Shown here: one piece after another, positions 45,806 through 55,241 of the stretch
Layout: every line of letters begins with the position of its first letter
Position numbering within the stretch: the first letter of the stretch is position 1
NCBI GenBank assembly: GCA_015061605.1
Contig: SUWH01000008.1
Coordinates: forward strand, 38,614 to 102,613
Origin: Lentisphaerota bacterium
GTDB taxonomy: Bacteria; Verrucomicrobiota; Lentisphaeria; Victivallales; Victivallaceae
Direction of reading: 5' to 3'
Length of the DNA: 64,000 nucleotides
The notes under the pieces: generated by a model
Told to the model about the DNA's origin: nothing
What the model saw: the letters and a program-made list of their open reading frames with translations, nothing else
Database searches by the model: none
Translations under genes and position numbers: made by a program

Positions 45806-46924
45806 TCAATGGTGGGAGAAGATACGTTCCGGAGCGTGGTAGAGAGCGACACCGAGTTCATTGGCGCGCTTGACCACATCGGCATCGCGGAGACTGCCGG
45901 AGGGAGAGATGATCGCTTTGATACCCGCTTTGGCGGCGGCTTCGACACCGTCTTCAAAGGGGAAGAATCCGTCACTGGACATAACGGCACCTTCGAGGGT
46001 GGCAGTACCGGTGTATTTTTCTTTGAATTTGACGATCGCCTGTTCGATGGCACCGACCCGATCCTGTTCACCGGTACCGACAGCGAGGGTCTGACCGTTG
46101 GCGACGATGACCACACCGTTGGAACGGACGCTCAAGTTGACGTGCCAGGAGAAAACCAGATCCTGTTTCTGCGCTTCGGTGCATTCGACAGTTGACTTCT
46201 GTTCGCCGCAGCGGCTGTTGCTGCCGTGGGCGGGAACCAGATCATCGACGGAACGGATACCGGTCAGAAGCGGAGCGGCAATGACGAGAGAACCGTCAGC
46301 CAGAACTTTGATGGTGTCGGCACTGTTGGAAACTTCATCGCGGAAACGGGGGAGAGACTTCAAATCGCCGCAGCGGATGATGCGGATGTGCTTATTGAGT
46401 TTGAAAGTTTCGCCGTCGTTGAAAATTTCCAGCACGCCATCTTCAAAATCGGGAGCGACCACACATTCGACAAAGGTGCTCATGATCTCTTTAGCGGTTT
46501 CGCAATCGACCGGCACATTGAATGCTACCACGCTGCCGAAAGCGGCGCGGGAGTCGGCATCACGCGCTTTTTTGTAGACGTCGAGCAGAGATTCACCGGG
46601 GCAGCCCATGGCGGCGCCGGAGGGGTTGACATGTTTCATCACAGCACAGCTTGGTACTTCGCAATATTTGACGATGTTCAGCGCACCGGAAATATCTTCC
46701 AAATTGGTCTGGGAAAGACCGCTCTTGCCGTTTTTGAGGATCTGCATGGAACCGATTGCTCCGTTGGAATTCACTGGGCGGTAGAATGCCGCCGGCTGGT
46801 GGGGATTGGTTCCATAGCGGAGATCTTCGACCTTTTCGTAAAGTTTACCGGCGATCTCGACGGTGGCGGGATAGTCGCCAACGTTTTTTTCCAAATAGGT
46901 GGAACGGGATAATTCAGTAGCCAT
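45806..46924 (-). CDS. purH: AICAR transformylase (single-domain, PurH C-terminal part)
   Basis: 372 residues consisting of the AICARFT domain only. Recognisable are LRYGTNPHQPAAFY, CAVMKHVNPSGAAMG (the Lys-His pair of the active site), DADSRAAFGSVVAFN, and SSDGFFPFEDGVEAAAKAGIKAIISPSGS. It transfers a formyl group from 10-formyl-THF to AICAR in purine synthesis. The IMP cyclohydrolase (MGS-like) domain that starts ordinary PurH is missing, and no separate copy is in the window. GGAAAG lies before the ATG. It starts a likely four-gene minus-strand unit. Confidence 0.93.
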   Translation of the reverse strand: MATELSRSTYLEKNVGDYPATVEIAGKLYEKVEDLRYGTNPHQPAAFYRPVNSNGAIGSMQILKNGKSGLSQTNLEDISGALNIVKYCEVPSCAVMKHVNPSGAAMGCPGESLLDVYKKARDADSRAAFGSVVAFNVPVDCETAKEIMSTFVECVVAPDFEDGVLEIFNDGETFKLNKHIRIIRCGDLKSLPRFRDEVSNSADTIKVLADGSLVIAAPLLTGIRSVDDLVPAHGSNSRCGEQKSTVECTEAQKQDLVFSWHVNLSVRSNGVVIVANGQTLAVGTGEQDRVGAIEQAIVKFKEKYTGTATLEGAVMSSDGFFPFEDGVEAAAKAGIKAIISPSGSLRDADVVKRANELGVALYHAPERIFSHH

Positions 46925-47014
46925 AATTTTTCACTTTCCAAGTTGTTTCCGGGACCGGGATCCCTATTTATTAAAAAAATATAAAAAATTTCACGTTTTA
47001 CAATATATCACCAT

Positions 47015-47043
47015 TTGAACTTTATAGCAAATGGAACTATCTT
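47015..47043 (+). promoter_or_regulatory. Promoter for the tmk-holB-pilus cluster
   Basis: TTGAAC, 17 nt, TATCTT. An AGAGGT follows at 47048, and a 9-codon frame (MARSDEKKQ) at 47077 overlaps the tmk start. Confidence 0.55.
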
Positions 47044-47089
47044 TTAAAGAGGTCTTTTTTTTGATTTATTTTTAATATGGCGCGTTCTG

Positions 47090-47743
47090 ATGAAAAAAAA
47101 CAGTAAAAAAGCGTGGTTCATAACCATTGAGGGCCCGGAGGGTGCGGGCAAAAGCACCTGTTCTGAAACACTGGTGAGCTTCTTTGAAGCCAACCGTCTC
47201 CCGGTCATCTGTACCCGTGAACCCGGCGGCACCCCCATGGCAGAAAAATTGCGCTCAACCGTCAAAAACCGCCCCGAAGACGGCGAAACTGTCCATTCCG
47301 AAACCGAACTGCTGCTTATGGAAGCTGCCCGTGCCCAGCATGTAAGGGAAAAGATCGCCCCTGCCCTTGCACAGGGGATTTCCGTTATCTGCGACCGCTT
47401 CACCGATTCAACGATCGCCTATCAGGGCGGCGGCAGAGATATGGGATGTGAAACGGTAAGATATTTCAATGATTTCGCAACCGGAGACTGCAAACCGGAT
47501 TTGACCATTTTACTGGATATTCCGCCGGAAACCGGTTTTGCCAGAGTTGCAAAACGTGCCAGTGCCGATGCCGCGAGCGACCGCTTTGAAGCTGAAGCCC
47601 TGGAATTTCACAACAAAGTTCGCAATACTTTTCTGAAACTTGCCGAAGCTGAACCGGAACGGATCAAAGTCGTCGATGCCTCCGGAACAAAAGAGGAAAC
47701 CCGCGCCGCAGTCGAAAAGGTGATAAATGAGTTTATACGCTGA
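47090..47743 (+). CDS. tmk: Thymidylate kinase
   Basis: 217 residues. P-loop EGPEGAGKST at residues 13-22, TREPGGTPMAEKLR (DRX-type region), and DRFTDSTIAYQGGGRDMG with the TMP-binding Arg. It phosphorylates dTMP to dTDP. The initiation region lacks a good Shine-Dalgarno, and a 9-codon frame starting at 47077 overlaps the ATG, so translation may be coupled to it. It overlaps holB by 17 nt, a pairing seen in many bacteria. Confidence 0.95.
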   Translation: MKKNSKKAWFITIEGPEGAGKSTCSETLVSFFEANRLPVICTREPGGTPMAEKLRSTVKNRPEDGETVHSETELLLMEAARAQHVREKIAPALAQGISVICDRFTDSTIAYQGGGRDMGCETVRYFNDFATGDCKPDLTILLDIPPETGFARVAKRASADAASDRFEAEALEFHNKVRNTFLKLAEAEPERIKVVDASGTKEETRAAVEKVINEFIR

Positions 47744-48776
47744 ATATCTGAAACATTGCCCGGATATCATCCGCTGTCTGGAAAACGCCCGCGTTTCCGG
47801 ACGGATGGCGCACAGCTTTCTCATCCACGCCGCCGACGACCGGGTACGAAGCGAATTTGCGATCGTGCTTCAGCAATTGACCGGTTGTCACAACGTAAAA
47901 GACGGACGTCCCGATTTGACCTGTCAATTCTGCCGTCAGATCGAAAGCGGTTCTTATGCCGATCTGCACAAAATTTCTCCGGTGGGCAAAATGTACCAGA
48001 TCCGGGTCGGCGACCGGAACAATCCCGAACCCAACACCTTACGTTATATGCTCGATCATCTGGGCTACACCGCCGGGAACCACCGTAAATTCGGCGTGAT
48101 CGAAGATGCCGACCGCATGGGCGTTGAAGCCCAGAATGCATTACTTAAAACTCTGGAAGAGCCGCCGCCGGAAACCACCATCATCCTGTCGACCGCCAAT
48201 CCATCTTCGCTGTTGCCGACGACCCGTTCACGCTGTCAGATGATTTCACTGCCGGATTTCCGTCCGCCGGTGGAATTTGATGGAGCCGACGAGGTCAAAC
48301 AGGCATTGTTTGAATTGTGCTTCGATGCGGCAAACGACCTCTGCCGCACCGAAGAAGCGCTGCAAAAGATGCTTGCGGTCGCTTCCAAACTTGCCGAAAC
48401 CGCCCGGGAAACTGCCGAAGCGGAGTTTCAAAACCTCTCATCGTCTGCCGCCGCCGCTGATGATGCCGCATTTTTAAAACAGCTCGAAACCCGTATCGCC
48501 GATGCCGCAAGCGGAGAATATATCCGCTGCCGCCGCCGCTTCACCGGATTGATAAACACCTTCTGCTCCCAGATATTCATGCTGTCGCGGGGAGTAAAAC
48601 GCGAAGACCTGCCCTGTGCAAATGTTTTCGACCATCTGCCGATCCCGCTGGAAATTCCGGAAGAGCGCGGCAATGCCATATTGAAAGAAGCTGAAGAGCT
48701 GGAATACACCTTGCGTTTCAATGTCAACGATGAACTTGCTTTGCGCACATTCGCCGTCAACCTTGCCATGAGGTGA
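47727..48776 (+). CDS. holB: DNA polymerase III delta-prime subunit-like protein
   Basis: 349 residues. The AAA+ core of clamp-loader subunits is visible: RMAHSFLIHAADD in place of a P-loop (as in delta-prime, no GKT), a partial zinc module around LTCQFCRQ, KFGVIEDADRMGVEAQNALLKTLEEPPPETTIIL (Walker B and sensor region) and LPTTRSRCQMI (SRC motif). It is part of the clamp loader that puts the sliding clamp on DNA. Its start lies inside the end of tmk. Confidence 0.88.
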   Translation: MSLYAEYLKHCPDIIRCLENARVSGRMAHSFLIHAADDRVRSEFAIVLQQLTGCHNVKDGRPDLTCQFCRQIESGSYADLHKISPVGKMYQIRVGDRNNPEPNTLRYMLDHLGYTAGNHRKFGVIEDADRMGVEAQNALLKTLEEPPPETTIILSTANPSSLLPTTRSRCQMISLPDFRPPVEFDGADEVKQALFELCFDAANDLCRTEEALQKMLAVASKLAETARETAEAEFQNLSSSAAAADDAAFLKQLETRIADAASGEYIRCRRRFTGLINTFCSQIFMLSRGVKREDLPCANVFDHLPIPLEIPEERGNAILKEAEELEYTLRFNVNDELALRTFAVNLAMR

Positions 48777-48780
48777 AGTT

Positions 48781-49311
48781 ATGAAAAAAATTCCGCAAAA
48801 ATTCCGTTATCAGTCCGGTTCCACCACCGTGGAAGCGGTGACTGCCGTGATGATCCTGGCGCTGATACTTTTCGGGATGCTTCAAATCTATCACTGGTGC
48901 ATGATGAAGCAATTCTGCCAGTATTCGGCGTTTTATACTGCGAAATCACTTTCGCTGGGATTTCAGCAGGAATTCGCCATGCGGGCGGCACGGGTCGCCG
49001 CGATCTCCATTGCCGGTAAAAGCGTCGGCGAAGGTGATGACGATGAAGAGGCGGCAAAAAGTTACATGGTATACGGCGACGGTTCCGGAGTTCAATACGA
49101 ATACTGGCATCCGCGGACTGCAGAAAAAACTCCGACCATTTCGGTTTACGCCGGACTCGGACAGGAGGAGATCCAAAGTGCGCGGGTGAAAATGGAAAAT
49201 GCTCCGCTGCTTTCTCCGCCGATCGCCAAACTGTTCTTTATACAATCTCCGCCCAATCCGGAAGCAACTGTAACCATGCGCAATTACTCCAGAGAACTTT
49301 TGGAAGACTGA
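48781..49311 (+). CDS. TadE-like pilus-assembly protein
   Basis: 176 residues. The N-terminus RYQSGSTTVEAVTAVMILALILFGMLQIYHW has the TadE-type layout: a polar stretch with Gly and Glu, one long membrane helix, and an outside domain. The mature part is acidic, with no known domain. It follows holB by 4 nt and its stop overlaps the next gene by 1 nt. It is probably a minor pseudopilin of a Flp/Tad-like system; the Tad ATPase and secretin are not in the window. Confidence 0.65.
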   Translation: MKKIPQKFRYQSGSTTVEAVTAVMILALILFGMLQIYHWCMMKQFCQYSAFYTAKSLSLGFQQEFAMRAARVAAISIAGKSVGEGDDDEEAAKSYMVYGDGSGVQYEYWHPRTAEKTPTISVYAGLGQEEIQSARVKMENAPLLSPPIAKLFFIQSPPNPEATVTMRNYSRELLED

Positions 49312-51422
49312 TGAGAAGAATTATGAAAACGAATCTGAAAATCAATCACTGCACAGAATCCGGACAGGTTCTGGTCACCGGATTGTTTATCCTGATCATT
49401 CTTCTGCTGCTGGTCTTTGCCGGATTTGATATCCACAATGCGCTCCGGGCGCGTTTCAAAGTACAAACTGCCCAGGAAGCCGCCGCACTTACCGGCGCCA
49501 CCTGGCAGAAACATTCACTCAATCTCATCGGTGAAATAAATTTGATAAAGGCGTGTTCCGTACTCATGGAGGGCAGCAACGGCAACTGGCGGAAAGACTT
49601 ACCTGCCCTGCCCGACCCCAATAAATTTCCATACAATCGCTTACCGTCATTGTACAATGCTGCACTGACAAACTACAAAAAAGCGCTCCAGGCCCGCATA
49701 GATGTCCTTACCGAAATGCAGACCCGGGTCAGTTTCATCGGACCGTTGATCGGATTCGCCGCCGCACAGCAGGCGGCAAAAGCGAATGGGATCAAGGTAT
49801 TGAGCAAGTTGGACTTTTACATCGAAGAGCTGAACAACAATCCACGTTACCGATCTCCGCATTGCAAAGATATCATCGACAAATACAGCTGGCGCGCCCC
49901 CTATACCGCATTGCTTGAGACGATTTCAAACAACGGTATCGCGGTTTATCCCAACACGACCGCCAACAGTCAGGAGCCGACGATCTATCCGCCGGAATTG
50001 GGAGATTCCAGTTTTTATGCAACGATCCACGGGAAATATAACGAAATACAAAACGCAAAAGGCGGAGCGGTTTATCCGCAAAGCGCCTGGGGCTCATTGT
50101 TCGATTTTGTATATCAGGACAACTGGGCGAGCCGTTTTGCCAATCCGCCGTGGTGGGAAATCGATTACAGCAACCGGGGCTTCCCGGAAGAAAGTGAAAT
50201 ATTCACTCTCGGATTGAGAAAAAACAGTTCAGGCAACAGCCACAGCGGAACAACAGAAGCATTTCAGGATGTCGCAAGAAAGCATTTGAGTTCGGAAAAT
50301 GCCGAATCTCTCTACGGCATCAATGTACCCGATACCTCCGGTGTAACACTTAATATGTTCTGCTACGATAATACCTGGTATCCGGAATACTACAGCAAAG
50401 TCAACAAGGTTTCCACCTATAACGAAGAAACCAAATCAACAGAAGTCTATGACAAATATATGACAGAGCACTTCAATTACTGGTTCAAAAAAGGCGTATT
50501 ACGCAAAAACGTCCGGGAACGTTACACCTATGAAGGCCCGGCAGCCTATGTGGAGACCTACACCCAGATGGATAAACTTTCGTCTCTGATAAAGGTCAGC
50601 GGTCAACAAGACTATGGAGACGGCTCGATCCGCATCGGCAGCAAACGCGAAGGCGAGTCGGTGAGCATCAGTACCGATTACCGTCCCGGATCGATCGCCA
50701 AAGCACTGGGCGCTCTCAACGAAAAAGATCCTCCGATCGCACTGCCGCAGGTACTGCCGGTATTTGACAAGGTCATCATAATGCCGACCTATATGCCGAT
50801 CCCGTACAACTTCAAGGTTTTGAGAAATCAAAATTCAGAATTGCGCCGTTTTCTGGCATGGCTCGCCGGCAAGCGAAACTTGGAACGCGATGAGTTTTTC
50901 CCGTCCGGTTGCGACAATTATCTCGAAGCGCTGAAAATTCTGGTAAAAGGTCCGGAATTCCGTTATTACGGCTGGAATCCCAATTTCAATGAAGCCGAAT
51001 TTGATAAAACCTGGCACACCGATGTAAAAAAATGGAATGACGGCAGAATAGAAGAGCCGTCAAAATACCAATATAACATCAAATCCGGTACAACTCTGCC
51101 CGGATATTACCAGGAACCCAATATATTCACCGCCTGCGAAACAACAAAAGAACGCACCGGGATCGTGGAAGTCCCGACCTACAATTACGAAGGTAAAAAA
51201 ACCGGTACCGCAAAACGCCACTTTATAAACAAAAACAGACAATATATGGTCGTAACAAGCAGCAATCACATCATAACCAGAGCGGAATCCGACCCGACCT
51301 GGAATCCGAACTGTTGCGGCACTTGTTACCGCTCCCCCGGCCCCGGAAGCGGTGGCGGCCGCCCGGGCATGAATCAGATGAATCCGGGAGCATCCATTAA
51401 GAAAGGACCGCCGGGAGTATGA
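49311..51422 (+). CDS. TadG-like large pilus-associated protein
   Basis: 703 residues. It starts with SGQVLVTGLFILIILLLLVFAGFDI, the TadG-type single helix, then FKVQTAQEAAALTGATW, as in TadG/TadE proteins where the post-helix region reads like D-x2-xAAxLAGA. The remaining 600 residues are a large, Tyr/Asn-rich external domain without a motif I recognise. The C-terminus is Gly/Pro-rich (PGPGSGGGRPG). An alternative ATG lies at 49323. Overlaps on both sides (1 nt and ATGA) show tight coupling with its neighbours. Confidence 0.65.
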   Translation: MRRIMKTNLKINHCTESGQVLVTGLFILIILLLLVFAGFDIHNALRARFKVQTAQEAAALTGATWQKHSLNLIGEINLIKACSVLMEGSNGNWRKDLPALPDPNKFPYNRLPSLYNAALTNYKKALQARIDVLTEMQTRVSFIGPLIGFAAAQQAAKANGIKVLSKLDFYIEELNNNPRYRSPHCKDIIDKYSWRAPYTALLETISNNGIAVYPNTTANSQEPTIYPPELGDSSFYATIHGKYNEIQNAKGGAVYPQSAWGSLFDFVYQDNWASRFANPPWWEIDYSNRGFPEESEIFTLGLRKNSSGNSHSGTTEAFQDVARKHLSSENAESLYGINVPDTSGVTLNMFCYDNTWYPEYYSKVNKVSTYNEETKSTEVYDKYMTEHFNYWFKKGVLRKNVRERYTYEGPAAYVETYTQMDKLSSLIKVSGQQDYGDGSIRIGSKREGESVSISTDYRPGSIAKALGALNEKDPPIALPQVLPVFDKVIIMPTYMPIPYNFKVLRNQNSELRRFLAWLAGKRNLERDEFFPSGCDNYLEALKILVKGPEFRYYGWNPNFNEAEFDKTWHTDVKKWNDGRIEEPSKYQYNIKSGTTLPGYYQEPNIFTACETTKERTGIVEVPTYNYEGKKTGTAKRHFINKNRQYMVVTSSNHIITRAESDPTWNPNCCGTCYRSPGPGSGGGRPGMNQMNPGASIKKGPPGV

Positions 51423-52192
51423 GAAAAAAGTTTCATTCAGAATCCGGTCAGGCATTTATGGAATTGACCGTAATGCTGCTGATCCTTACCGCCATGATGC
51501 TGGCAGTTATCATGTTGAGCGGTTTGGAAATATCCAGTAACAATATGCTGTTGTCCGCCCGTCAGAACGCACTTGAACTGTCAAAAACTCAAGGTGCGGA
51601 AATACTGTCCAGAGAAAATGAATTGAGCGACTGGAGTTATCCGGAACTGGATTTGAGAAGATCCTATATTCATCCCGAACGTCAGGGGTCTTTCGGAGGT
51701 TCCACAACTCTATACAAAAACATGAAATTGCGTGCTAAAGGTGACGGCACCATCAATATTCCATTTTCTTATCAGGGATTCAGCAGTTCCAATAAAGATA
51801 CTCAAACCCTCTCTCCGGCAAGAGAATCCATGACCTCCGGACAGTATTCCAAGAATGATCTGATACAAAATATAACCAATATATTGACAAACCGGGAACG
51901 GTACAACGATGGAGATTGGCGGAAACTGTCTGACTTTGACAGCTCGTTAAAACACGATTTTGTTGACACAACCGGAATAAATGCATTCAATGCCGCCGGA
52001 TTGATTTATGCTACCGGCAGCACTTCTTCGGCTCCGGCAACGATCAACCGCAAACATCAGGCGGGTCCCCACAGTGCAGGAAATGCTTCAGATGTCATGT
52101 ATAAATCATTTCACGACCTCTTCGGCATACGGTTGAACGAACATTGTCTGTGTGAATTTGAGACCAACAAGGTTTACATGCCGGTGCATTGA
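51419..52192 (+). CDS. TadE/G-like single-helix exported protein
   Basis: 257 residues. SESGQAFMELTVMLLILTAMMLAVIMLSGLEI gives the same Glu-containing helix start as the two genes before it, followed by ARQNALELSKTQGAE. The external part is polar with no recognised domain, ending in LNEHCLCEFETNKVYMPVH. The start overlaps the TadG-like stop (ATGA). The three genes probably encode partners of one surface structure. Confidence 0.6.
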   Translation: MRKKFHSESGQAFMELTVMLLILTAMMLAVIMLSGLEISSNNMLLSARQNALELSKTQGAEILSRENELSDWSYPELDLRRSYIHPERQGSFGGSTTLYKNMKLRAKGDGTINIPFSYQGFSSSNKDTQTLSPARESMTSGQYSKNDLIQNITNILTNRERYNDGDWRKLSDFDSSLKHDFVDTTGINAFNAAGLIYATGSTSSAPATINRKHQAGPHSAGNASDVMYKSFHDLFGIRLNEHCLCEFETNKVYMPVH

Positions 52193-52249
52193 AGCCTTGC
52201 AGACTTGGCACGCAGAGGCGGACGCACGGCGAAACAGAGCGGTCTATTG

Positions 52250-52290
52250 TCCGTATAATGTCCGTATCCGTCCGTAATCGTCCGTTAGAC
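52250..52290. repeat. Solitary TCCGT decamer array
   Basis: Four TCCGT cores at 52250, 52261, 52271 and 52281, almost exactly 10 nt apart, the same type as at the four-helix-bundle gene (14.1 and 14.5 kb). No four-helix gene is present here, so this may be a remnant of one. The array sits in the 206-bp gap 52193-52398. Confidence 0.75.
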
Positions 52291-52333
52291 AGCACCGCTC
52301 CATGTGGCACTCCGTCCGTGCGCCAGCCTTCAG

Positions 52334-52360
52334 CCTGTCCGGCTTTCGCCGGACGACAGG
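52334..52360. repeat. Hairpin near the end of the antiporter gene
   Basis: GTCCGGC/GCCGGAC with a TTTC loop, extended by CCT/AGG pairs. There is no T run, so it is a weak candidate terminator for the antiporter or the pilus cluster. Confidence 0.45.
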
Positions 52361-52398
52361 CGCAATGCCAGTCGCTAAAGGAACGATATCGCGCCGCT

Positions 52399-53769
52399 TT
52401 ACAACAAGTTGTCGTCTTTAACGACACCCGGCAGCCGGACGTTTTCGGGTTCACCGAAGTTGTCTTTGCCCTTGGAAATGACCAGTTTCACCAATGACGG
52501 TATCGGCAATGTGGTGACGATGGAAAGAATGATGATGGCGTTGAAAAATTTTCCATCAAGCAAACCGATCTCTTTACCGATCGCTGCCGCCGCCAATGTT
52601 GCCGACAGCTGCGGGACGGTCATCAAACCTGCCGCCAATCCCTGCGAACGGGAAAAACCGCTCATGCGCATCGAGAAGTAACCGGAAAAAACTTTGCTCG
52701 TGATCAGTCCGATAATGGTCAAAAGTACGATCACCAGATTTCCCCCTTCTTTGAATGCGGTGAAGTCGGTTTCCATACCGATGGAAACAAATAGAAAGGG
52801 AATAAGGAATCCGTAGCCGATGCTTTCCACTCTGCGGAAAAGCAGCATATCCCGGGTCTGCACCACCTGTGACAGACCGAGGCCGGCGATGAACGCGCCG
52901 ACAACAAGGTTGATCCCGAACATTTCACCAATGATAACAGTCACGAGGATAACCAGCATGACAAAGGTGATAAGGACATCTTCACCGGGCTGAAATGTCT
53001 TGATGAGTGCTTTTCCGACCCAGCGAACCACGAGAACGGAAACAAAGAGATAAAGCAGAACTATTCCGAGGAAAACCGGCACGAAACTGTTGCCGAAAAA
53101 ACTGCTGCTGACATGGTCAAAAATAGAAAGCGTGTTATTCACCACGAGGTGCGCCATCTTACTGCTCTGCCGGTGAAGCTGAACACTTACCGCCAGCAGG
53201 ATGATACTGGCAATGTCGGTTATCACTGTTGAAATCAGCACCGCCGCACCGAATTTGGTCTTGCTCAATTTGAGTTCCCGCATCACCGGAAAAACGATAC
53301 CGACCGAGTGCGAAGCAAAGAGCGAAGCGTACAAAAGTTTGCCCGCCAGATCCTGCGGATTGAAGTACCAGTAGACCCAGTATCCGGCAACAGCAGGGAT
53401 AAGAAAGGTGAAAATACTCAATAAAGTCACCGGTTTACGCACTGAATTGATCAGTTTGAAGTCCGCTTCCATACCGGCAAGAGCCATCAGCAGCATCAGC
53501 CCCAGAGAACCTAAAACACTGATGAGCATATTGAAATTTTCTGCGGTATGGCGGGCGGTTTCAAGTTCCTGTCCCGGAGGGCCGAGAAAGCTCAAAAGTT
53601 TGGAAATGTATCCCACCAGATCGAATCCGACTCCGGAGGGACCGACCACCATACCGACTACCAAAAGCGATATAACTGCCGGGATACCGAATTTACGCAA
53701 CACAAAAGGCACCAGCCCCATAAAGGCGGTAAATGCCATAAAAAGAATCAAAAAAGCTCCGCTGTTCAT
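52399..53769 (-). CDS. Cation:proton antiporter (CPA2/Kef family)
   Basis: 456 residues, about 12-13 membrane helices. VISLLVVGMVVGPSGVGFD near residue 35, LMLLMALAGMEADFKLI, and INLVVGAFIAGLGLSQV with SIGMETDF later are the CPA2 signatures. It exchanges Na+ or K+ for protons at the inner membrane. The TrkA-N regulatory domain of KefB/C is absent; the C-terminus ends shortly after the last helix. It has its own promoter, divergent from leuC. Confidence 0.88.
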   Translation of the reverse strand: MNSGAFLILFMAFTAFMGLVPFVLRKFGIPAVISLLVVGMVVGPSGVGFDLVGYISKLLSFLGPPGQELETARHTAENFNMLISVLGSLGLMLLMALAGMEADFKLINSVRKPVTLLSIFTFLIPAVAGYWVYWYFNPQDLAGKLLYASLFASHSVGIVFPVMRELKLSKTKFGAAVLISTVITDIASIILLAVSVQLHRQSSKMAHLVVNNTLSIFDHVSSSFFGNSFVPVFLGIVLLYLFVSVLVVRWVGKALIKTFQPGEDVLITFVMLVILVTVIIGEMFGINLVVGAFIAGLGLSQVVQTRDMLLFRRVESIGYGFLIPFLFVSIGMETDFTAFKEGGNLVIVLLTIIGLITSKVFSGYFSMRMSGFSRSQGLAAGLMTVPQLSATLAAAAIGKEIGLLDGKFFNAIIILSIVTTLPIPSLVKLVISKGKDNFGEPENVRLPGVVKDDNLL

Positions 53770-53804
53770 AAAAAATCCTGTCCTGGTTATTCAAACACTC
53801 TGGT

Positions 53805-53833
53805 AATATACGACATTCCGTGTAAAAAGTCAA
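53805..53833 (-). promoter_or_regulatory. Promoter for the antiporter
   Basis: On the minus strand, TTGACT, 17 nt, TATATT, about 36 nt before the ATG. Confidence 0.72.
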
Positions 53834-53853
53834 ATATTTACTGCAAAAATTTT

Positions 53854-53882
53854 TTGACACGGAGATATTCCGGAGTTATATT
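53854..53882 (+). promoter_or_regulatory. Promoter for leuCD
   Basis: A perfect TTGACA, 17 nt, TATATT; transcript start expected near 53889, 38 nt before the ATG. No leader-peptide attenuator is visible. Confidence 0.78.
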
Positions 53883-53926
53883 ATATGATAAAACTTGATC
53901 AAAATAAAACAAGGAGTTCTCATACC

Positions 53927-55216
53927 ATGGGAAAAACTGTCGTACAGAAAATTTTCGATGCCCACGAAGTGGACCGCCCGGATGCCAATGTCCGCGTACT
54001 CTCCCTCGACCGGGTCTTCTGCCACGAAATCACCACCCCGATCGCCATCAACGACCTGGTTTCCAAAAATTGTGACCGTGTCTTTGACACTTCAAAAATC
54101 AAAGCGGTCATCGACCACGTTTCCCCTGCCAAAGACGGCAAGACCGCCATTCAGGGAAAAACTTTGCGCGACTGGGTGCGCCGTCACGATATCAAAGACT
54201 TTTTTGACATCGGCGACAACGGTGTCTGCCACGCCATCTTTCCGGAAAAAGGTTTTGTCCGTCCCGGATACACCATCATCATGGGCGACTCCCACACCTG
54301 TACCCACGGCGCATTCGGAGCCTTTGCCGCCGGTGTCGGAACCACCGACTTGGAAGTCGGCATCCTCAAAGGCGTCTGTGCGTTCCACGATCAGGCGACC
54401 ATCCGGGTCAATATCAATGGAGCTTTGCGCCCGGGAGTTTATGCAAAAGATGTCATTCTCACTGTCATCAAAGAATTGACTGTCAACGGTGCCACCGGAA
54501 AAGTCATTGAATTCCACGGTTCAGTCATCGACAATATGGGCATGGACGGGCGTATGACCTTGTGCAACATGGCTATCGAAGCCGGCGGCACCAGCGGCAT
54601 CTGCGAAGCGGATATGGTCACGGTCGATTACCTCTGGCCATTTATCAAAGATGATTTTACTTCCAAAGAAGCCGCCCTTGCCGAATACCGCAAGTTTGCC
54701 GCCGATGCCGATGCTGAATATGACCGCATCCTCGATATCGACGGGGCAAGCATCGAACCGGTTGCCACATTCAACTACAAACCCGATCAGGTCAAAGCGG
54801 TCCGCGAATTTGCCGGAACCAAGGTCGATCAGGTCTACATCGGCAGCTGTACCAACGGCCGTCTGGAAGACTTGCGGATCGCCGCCGAAGTTCTGCGCGG
54901 CAAACACATCGCTCCGGGAGTGCGGGCGATCGTTTCCCCTGCCACTCCGAAAATTTTCCGTGATGCTCTGGCGGAAGGCATCATCGCTGTATTTATGGAT
55001 GCCGGTTTCTGCGTGACCAACCCGACCTGCGGTGCGTGTCTGGGCATGAGCAACGGCGTGCTGGCACCGGGTGAAGTCTGTGCTTCAACGACCAACCGGA
55101 ACTTCAACGGCCGCATGGGTAAAGGCGGCATGGTCCATCTGATGAGTCCGGCGACAGCGGCGGCAACTGCGCTTGCCGGAACCATTGTCAACTCACCGCT
55201 CTTTGTCGAAAAATAA
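53927..55216 (+). CDS. leuC: 3-isopropylmalate dehydratase large subunit (short, homoaconitase-type)
   Basis: 429 residues, the length of the archaeal/bacterial short form. Aconitase-superfamily landmarks are GDSHTCTHGAFGAFAAGVGTTD, the first cluster Cys in YIGSCTNGRLEDL and the other two in NPTCGACLGMSNG. With LeuD it isomerises 2- to 3-isopropylmalate in leucine synthesis; action on homologous substrates such as citramalate or homocitrate cannot be excluded. The ATG at 53927 follows AAGGAG; the longer frame starts inside the promoter. Confidence 0.92.
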   Translation: MGKTVVQKIFDAHEVDRPDANVRVLSLDRVFCHEITTPIAINDLVSKNCDRVFDTSKIKAVIDHVSPAKDGKTAIQGKTLRDWVRRHDIKDFFDIGDNGVCHAIFPEKGFVRPGYTIIMGDSHTCTHGAFGAFAAGVGTTDLEVGILKGVCAFHDQATIRVNINGALRPGVYAKDVILTVIKELTVNGATGKVIEFHGSVIDNMGMDGRMTLCNMAIEAGGTSGICEADMVTVDYLWPFIKDDFTSKEAALAEYRKFAADADAEYDRILDIDGASIEPVATFNYKPDQVKAVREFAGTKVDQVYIGSCTNGRLEDLRIAAEVLRGKHIAPGVRAIVSPATPKIFRDALAEGIIAVFMDAGFCVTNPTCGACLGMSNGVLAPGEVCASTTNRNFNGRMGKGGMVHLMSPATAAATALAGTIVNSPLFVEK

Positions 55217-55241
55217 TTTGCGAAAAAGGGATTTACATATC

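Noticed and set aside
52095..52497. 100-120-codon frames on both strands over the decamer array
   Set aside because: They overlap the real pilus and antiporter genes and cross the repeat and hairpin; no family match.
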